From assembly GCA_900119535.1 (NCBI GenBank), contig FPJT01000004.1, forward strand, positions 230,360 through 294,359: a stretch of DNA of 64,000 nt, written 5' to 3'. This document shows positions 61,791 through 64,000 of the stretch, in pieces (position 1 is the first letter of the stretch; every line of letters starts with the position of its first letter). The DNA is from Ruminococcus sp. XPD3002. Lineage in GTDB: Bacteria > Bacillota > Clostridia > Oscillospirales > Ruminococcaceae. Both the position numbers and the translations under genes were made by a program. The notes beneath the pieces were generated by a model. It was not told the DNA's origin. It ran no database searches and was given only the letters and a program-made list of their open reading frames with translations.

Positions 61791-61814
61791 TAATTCACTA
61801 CAGCTAATACAATT

Positions 61815-61852
61815 AAAGCCATAGCACTTTTTACAGGTGCTATGGCTTTTCA
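61815..61852 (+). terminator. Terminator of serA
   Basis: AAAGCCATAGCAC and GTGCTATGGCTTTT arms with a 9-nt loop. Confidence 0.88.
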
Positions 61853-61894
61853 GTTATATAATGTATAGAATAAAGGAAATAATCTGCACAAAAC

Positions 61895-61922
61895 AAAAAG
61901 GACTGCATTTGCAGTCCTTTGA
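61895..61922 (-). terminator. Terminator next to the 5S end fragment
   Basis: AAAGGACTGC and GCAGTCCTTT arms, followed on the minus strand by TTG. It lies just past the duplicated 5S end, as the original rRNA-operon terminator would. Confidence 0.75.
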
Positions 61923-61923
61923 T

Positions 61924-61955
61924 AATGTGTCGGCATTGAAATAGTTTCCCGGGCC
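61924..61955 (-). repeat. Duplicated 3' end of 5S rRNA (left copy)
   Basis: 32 bp identical to 63690-63721, which is the real 3' end of the 5S gene plus two bases. This copy has no 5S upstream of it. The two copies bracket the DUF6056-type gene, like the ends of an integrated segment. Confidence 0.85.
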
Positions 61956-62015
61956 TTTGATACTGCCGAATAAATAAGATATCCAGATGATTTCATATTA
62001 ACCACCCTAACAACA

Positions 62016-62046
62016 ATGGCGGTCAGCTTTAAACTGACCGCCATTG
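62016..62046 (-). terminator. Terminator of the DUF6056-type gene
   Basis: AATGGCGGTCAG and CTGACCGCCATT arms with a 6-nt loop, directly after the stop codon at 62048. Confidence 0.85.
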
Positions 62047-62047
62047 T

Positions 62048-63637
62048 TCATTGTTCAAGAGAATGTGACATGTAATAATCCTGTATGCTAATCTCAACAA
62101 ATTTCTTATTTAACAGTTCCTTATCAACACCCCACGTTTTAATGATATAACTAGGATAATCATAATATAAATTAAAACCATCCATAACATTATCAGTATT
62201 GCTGTTATTAGATAAATGTTTATAGATAGAATAATCACAATATTCCGTATATGGCAGTGAAATGACTTCAATAACTCTAGAATTAGATTCGAATTGCTCT
62301 TTTACATAATCAATTCGAAGCTGATCTACAAAGTAATTAGATATGTAAATATCTGAAAGTATGAAACATATAAAAGAAAAGAACACAGACAATACATAAC
62401 TTATCGACTTTAACTGTATAGAGGAAATAACACCAAACATCTCCATAAGAAGGGTGCCTGCAGTAAGGCCCCAGAATATGTAGGTAGCAAAGAAACAGCG
62501 AGGAGTTATCGGTTTAACTACTATAAAAGGTGCTGTAACAATGATAACAGAGCATATTAAGAAACTAACCTTAATAAATCTGGATAAATCAAGCAAAACA
62601 AATGACATATAAACAATACCAAGCATATATATAAATGCAAAAGCAAGCAAAATCGCATTTACTCTTAATGCAGGAGTCATTGAGATCAAACCGCAAAACA
62701 CCTGAGAAAAAGCTGAATAAGCAGCATATGCAATTATAACAGGAAGAAAAATTTTTGCATATTTAGGAGCACCTTTAGAATTAAGAGAATGATATTTTTT
62801 ATAAAATAAAACCGTAATTGATACAGCAATTGCAAGATGAATAAAAAGGAAGGAATGACTGAATGCCGTAGATATGTCTCGATATAACGTTGAAAAAATA
62901 TCGCTAAAATCGAATTCAAAAGTTCTTAATCCGTGTTGATCGCCTTTATCTGATGCAATCTGATGATAATTCGGGTTTAAGAACATTATCACTGTACCAA
63001 CAATCGAACCTACTAAATAAGAAATATGCATGATATGTAATTTCTTAAACCGAACATAAGAAAAAATAACTGTAAAAACAGCAAGAACATTATTATAAAT
63101 AGTAATATTTTCCAAACATAGAGCACTTATAAAACCAAGTAATAAAAATAATACTGAGCTCCACACAGGTAAATTGCATTGATTACCATTAAAAAGAGGA
63201 ATAACAAAATTAATATATATAAGTGTTAAAACAATCGAAACAATATAATTAGTAAATCCAGATATCCAGAGAGTGGTAAGCATAGCAATACCAGAAGGTA
63301 CAAGCATAATACAAAGTCCTGATATTAAATATGTCATTAATGATGATTTTTTTGAAGTCTTAAGAACATCAGCAATAAGGAAAAAAAGTGCAACAAGGAA
63401 TGGAACACAAAATAAAGGTCTAAAAATTGGTACTTTAATAACATAATACGTAATAAAATTAGTAAGATATCTGCCATTCAAATCACTATCACCAAAAATC
63501 TCAGAAATAGTATCTAAAGAACTCCACCAATAGTCATCACCGGACATAACAAATGTACAACATTGAATAATAGCATATAACATAAATATTCCGCATACAA
63601 TAAAAGTAAACTTATTTTCTTTGATCTTATTAAGCAT
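62048..63637 (-). CDS. Multi-pass membrane protein, DUF6056-like
   Basis: 529 residues with about 11-12 membrane helices and a C-terminal domain of about 90 residues outside (about 440-529). The first loop holds SGDDYWW and a Tyr/Asp-rich segment as in DUF6056 and related GT-C-like proteins, which often handle lipid-linked sugars; the catalytic role is not established. The gene is much more AT-rich than its surroundings. It starts with ATG at 63637 behind GGAGGTG, directly after the 5S gene's terminator. Two copies of the 5S end bracket it. This points to recent arrival. Confidence 0.72.
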   Translation of the reverse strand: MLNKIKENKFTFIVCGIFMLYAIIQCCTFVMSGDDYWWSSLDTISEIFGDSDLNGRYLTNFITYYVIKVPIFRPLFCVPFLVALFFLIADVLKTSKKSSLMTYLISGLCIMLVPSGIAMLTTLWISGFTNYIVSIVLTLIYINFVIPLFNGNQCNLPVWSSVLFLLLGFISALCLENITIYNNVLAVFTVIFSYVRFKKLHIMHISYLVGSIVGTVIMFLNPNYHQIASDKGDQHGLRTFEFDFSDIFSTLYRDISTAFSHSFLFIHLAIAVSITVLFYKKYHSLNSKGAPKYAKIFLPVIIAYAAYSAFSQVFCGLISMTPALRVNAILLAFAFIYMLGIVYMSFVLLDLSRFIKVSFLICSVIIVTAPFIVVKPITPRCFFATYIFWGLTAGTLLMEMFGVISSIQLKSISYVLSVFFSFICFILSDIYISNYFVDQLRIDYVKEQFESNSRVIEVISLPYTEYCDYSIYKHLSNNSNTDNVMDGFNLYYDYPSYIIKTWGVDKELLNKKFVEISIQDYYMSHSLEQ

Positions 63638-63664
63638 ATCACACCTCCGAATAAATAACAAAAA

Positions 63665-63687
63665 AGCCTGTTCAAAAGAACAGGCTA
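63665..63687 (-). terminator. Terminator behind the 5S gene
   Basis: AGCCTGTTC and GAACAGGCT arms, with a T-run on the minus strand (AAAAA on plus), 8 bp after the 5S end. Confidence 0.85.
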
Positions 63688-63694
63688 AAAATGT

Positions 63695-63810
<116 letters not shown>

Positions 63811-63867
63811 TTTGAAAACTGAACAGCTTTTGTAATACTTAGAACTCTTTACATGAATCAAAAGGAA

Positions 63868-64000
63868 AAGCCCTCGACCGATTAGTACCTACAAGCTGAA
63901 CATGTCACCATGCTTACACTTCAGGCCTATCAACCTCATAGTCTTTGAGGGGTCTTACTCTTACGAAGGGATATCTTATCTTAAGGTCGGCTTCACGCTT
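63868..64000 (-). rRNA. rrl: 23S ribosomal RNA, 3' end (partial)
   Basis: The last 133 nt of 23S on the minus strand, ending TACTAATCGGTCGAGGGCTT, the usual 3' end. The gene continues beyond the right edge. The exact 3' end may differ by a few bases. Confidence 0.93.

Noticed and set aside
61850-62044. A small minus-strand gene between serA and the DUF6056-type gene
   Set aside because: The 64-codon frame overlaps the duplicated 5S end and the terminators; no ribosome binding site is evident.

Overview
The window looks like a chromosomal stretch of a cellulosome-type, fibre-degrading Gram-positive anaerobe, most likely a Ruminococcus (R. albus / R. flavefaciens group). The reasons are dockerin modules on four secreted proteins, a GH26 mannanase fused to a CE1-type esterase, a GH94 cellobiose phosphorylase-family enzyme, Thr-rich linkers, AGGAGG-type ribosome binding sites, and repeated sigma-A promoters (TTGACA, 17 nt, TATAAT). 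Most genes lie on the minus strand, pointing away from an rRNA operon that enters at the right edge. The genus is an inference; no 16S sequence is present.

Layout. 1-4.0 kb: a tight minus-strand operon (J-domain/kinase-like protein, VWA protein, divergent adenylosuccinate synthetase cut by the window edge) divergent from an NrtR-type regulator, with palindromic operators between them. 4.3-7.0 kb: an HTH-cupin-acyl-CoA synthetase under a T-box riboswitch. 7.4-12.4 kb: a LacI/AraC hybrid regulator and the GH26-dockerin-CE1 enzyme. 12.5-16 kb: a CPBP protease, then a radical SAM/SPASM enzyme directly coupled to a secreted dockerin protein with short N-terminal repeats. 16.3-22.4 kb: HPP-like membrane protein, lipoprotein, anchored acidic protein, DUF1540 protein and a DEDDh exonuclease. 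22.8-29.1 kb: GH94 phosphorylase, then a Sfp-type PPTase/response regulator/histidine kinase/PHP phosphatase operon and a 44-residue membrane peptide. 29.5-32 kb: CNNM/CorC protein and a lipoprotein. 32.5-40.3 kb: rpoB-rpoC. 40.8-44 kb: a FrlD-like kinase, a protein made only of four dockerins, and a flavoprotein. 44.4-46 kb: an ExbB/ExbD-like motor operon. 46.2-50.8 kb: rpsL-rpsG-fusA-tuf. 51.5-56.9 kb: a BspA-like LRR dockerin protein and TrkH-TrkA. 57.2-61.8 kb: htpG with a CIRCE operator, and serC-serA. 62-64 kb: an AT-rich DUF6056-type membrane protein inserted behind a 5S rRNA gene, then the 5S gene and the 3' end of the 23S gene.

Interspersed repeats are prominent. One short element (five copies) has ends resembling terminal inverted repeats. 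At three sites it is flanked by a direct repeat of the local terminator hairpin, as expected if it inserts into terminators and duplicates 20-25 bp. A second palindromic family (three clear copies) fills the spaces between gene ends. A 214-bp tandem repeat sits upstream of rpsL.

The best candidates for something undescribed are the ExbB/ExbD-like motor in a Gram-positive, the radical SAM-dockerin gene pair, the NrtR-linked J-domain/VWA/PurA-like operon, the tetra-dockerin protein, and the terminator-seeking repeat element.
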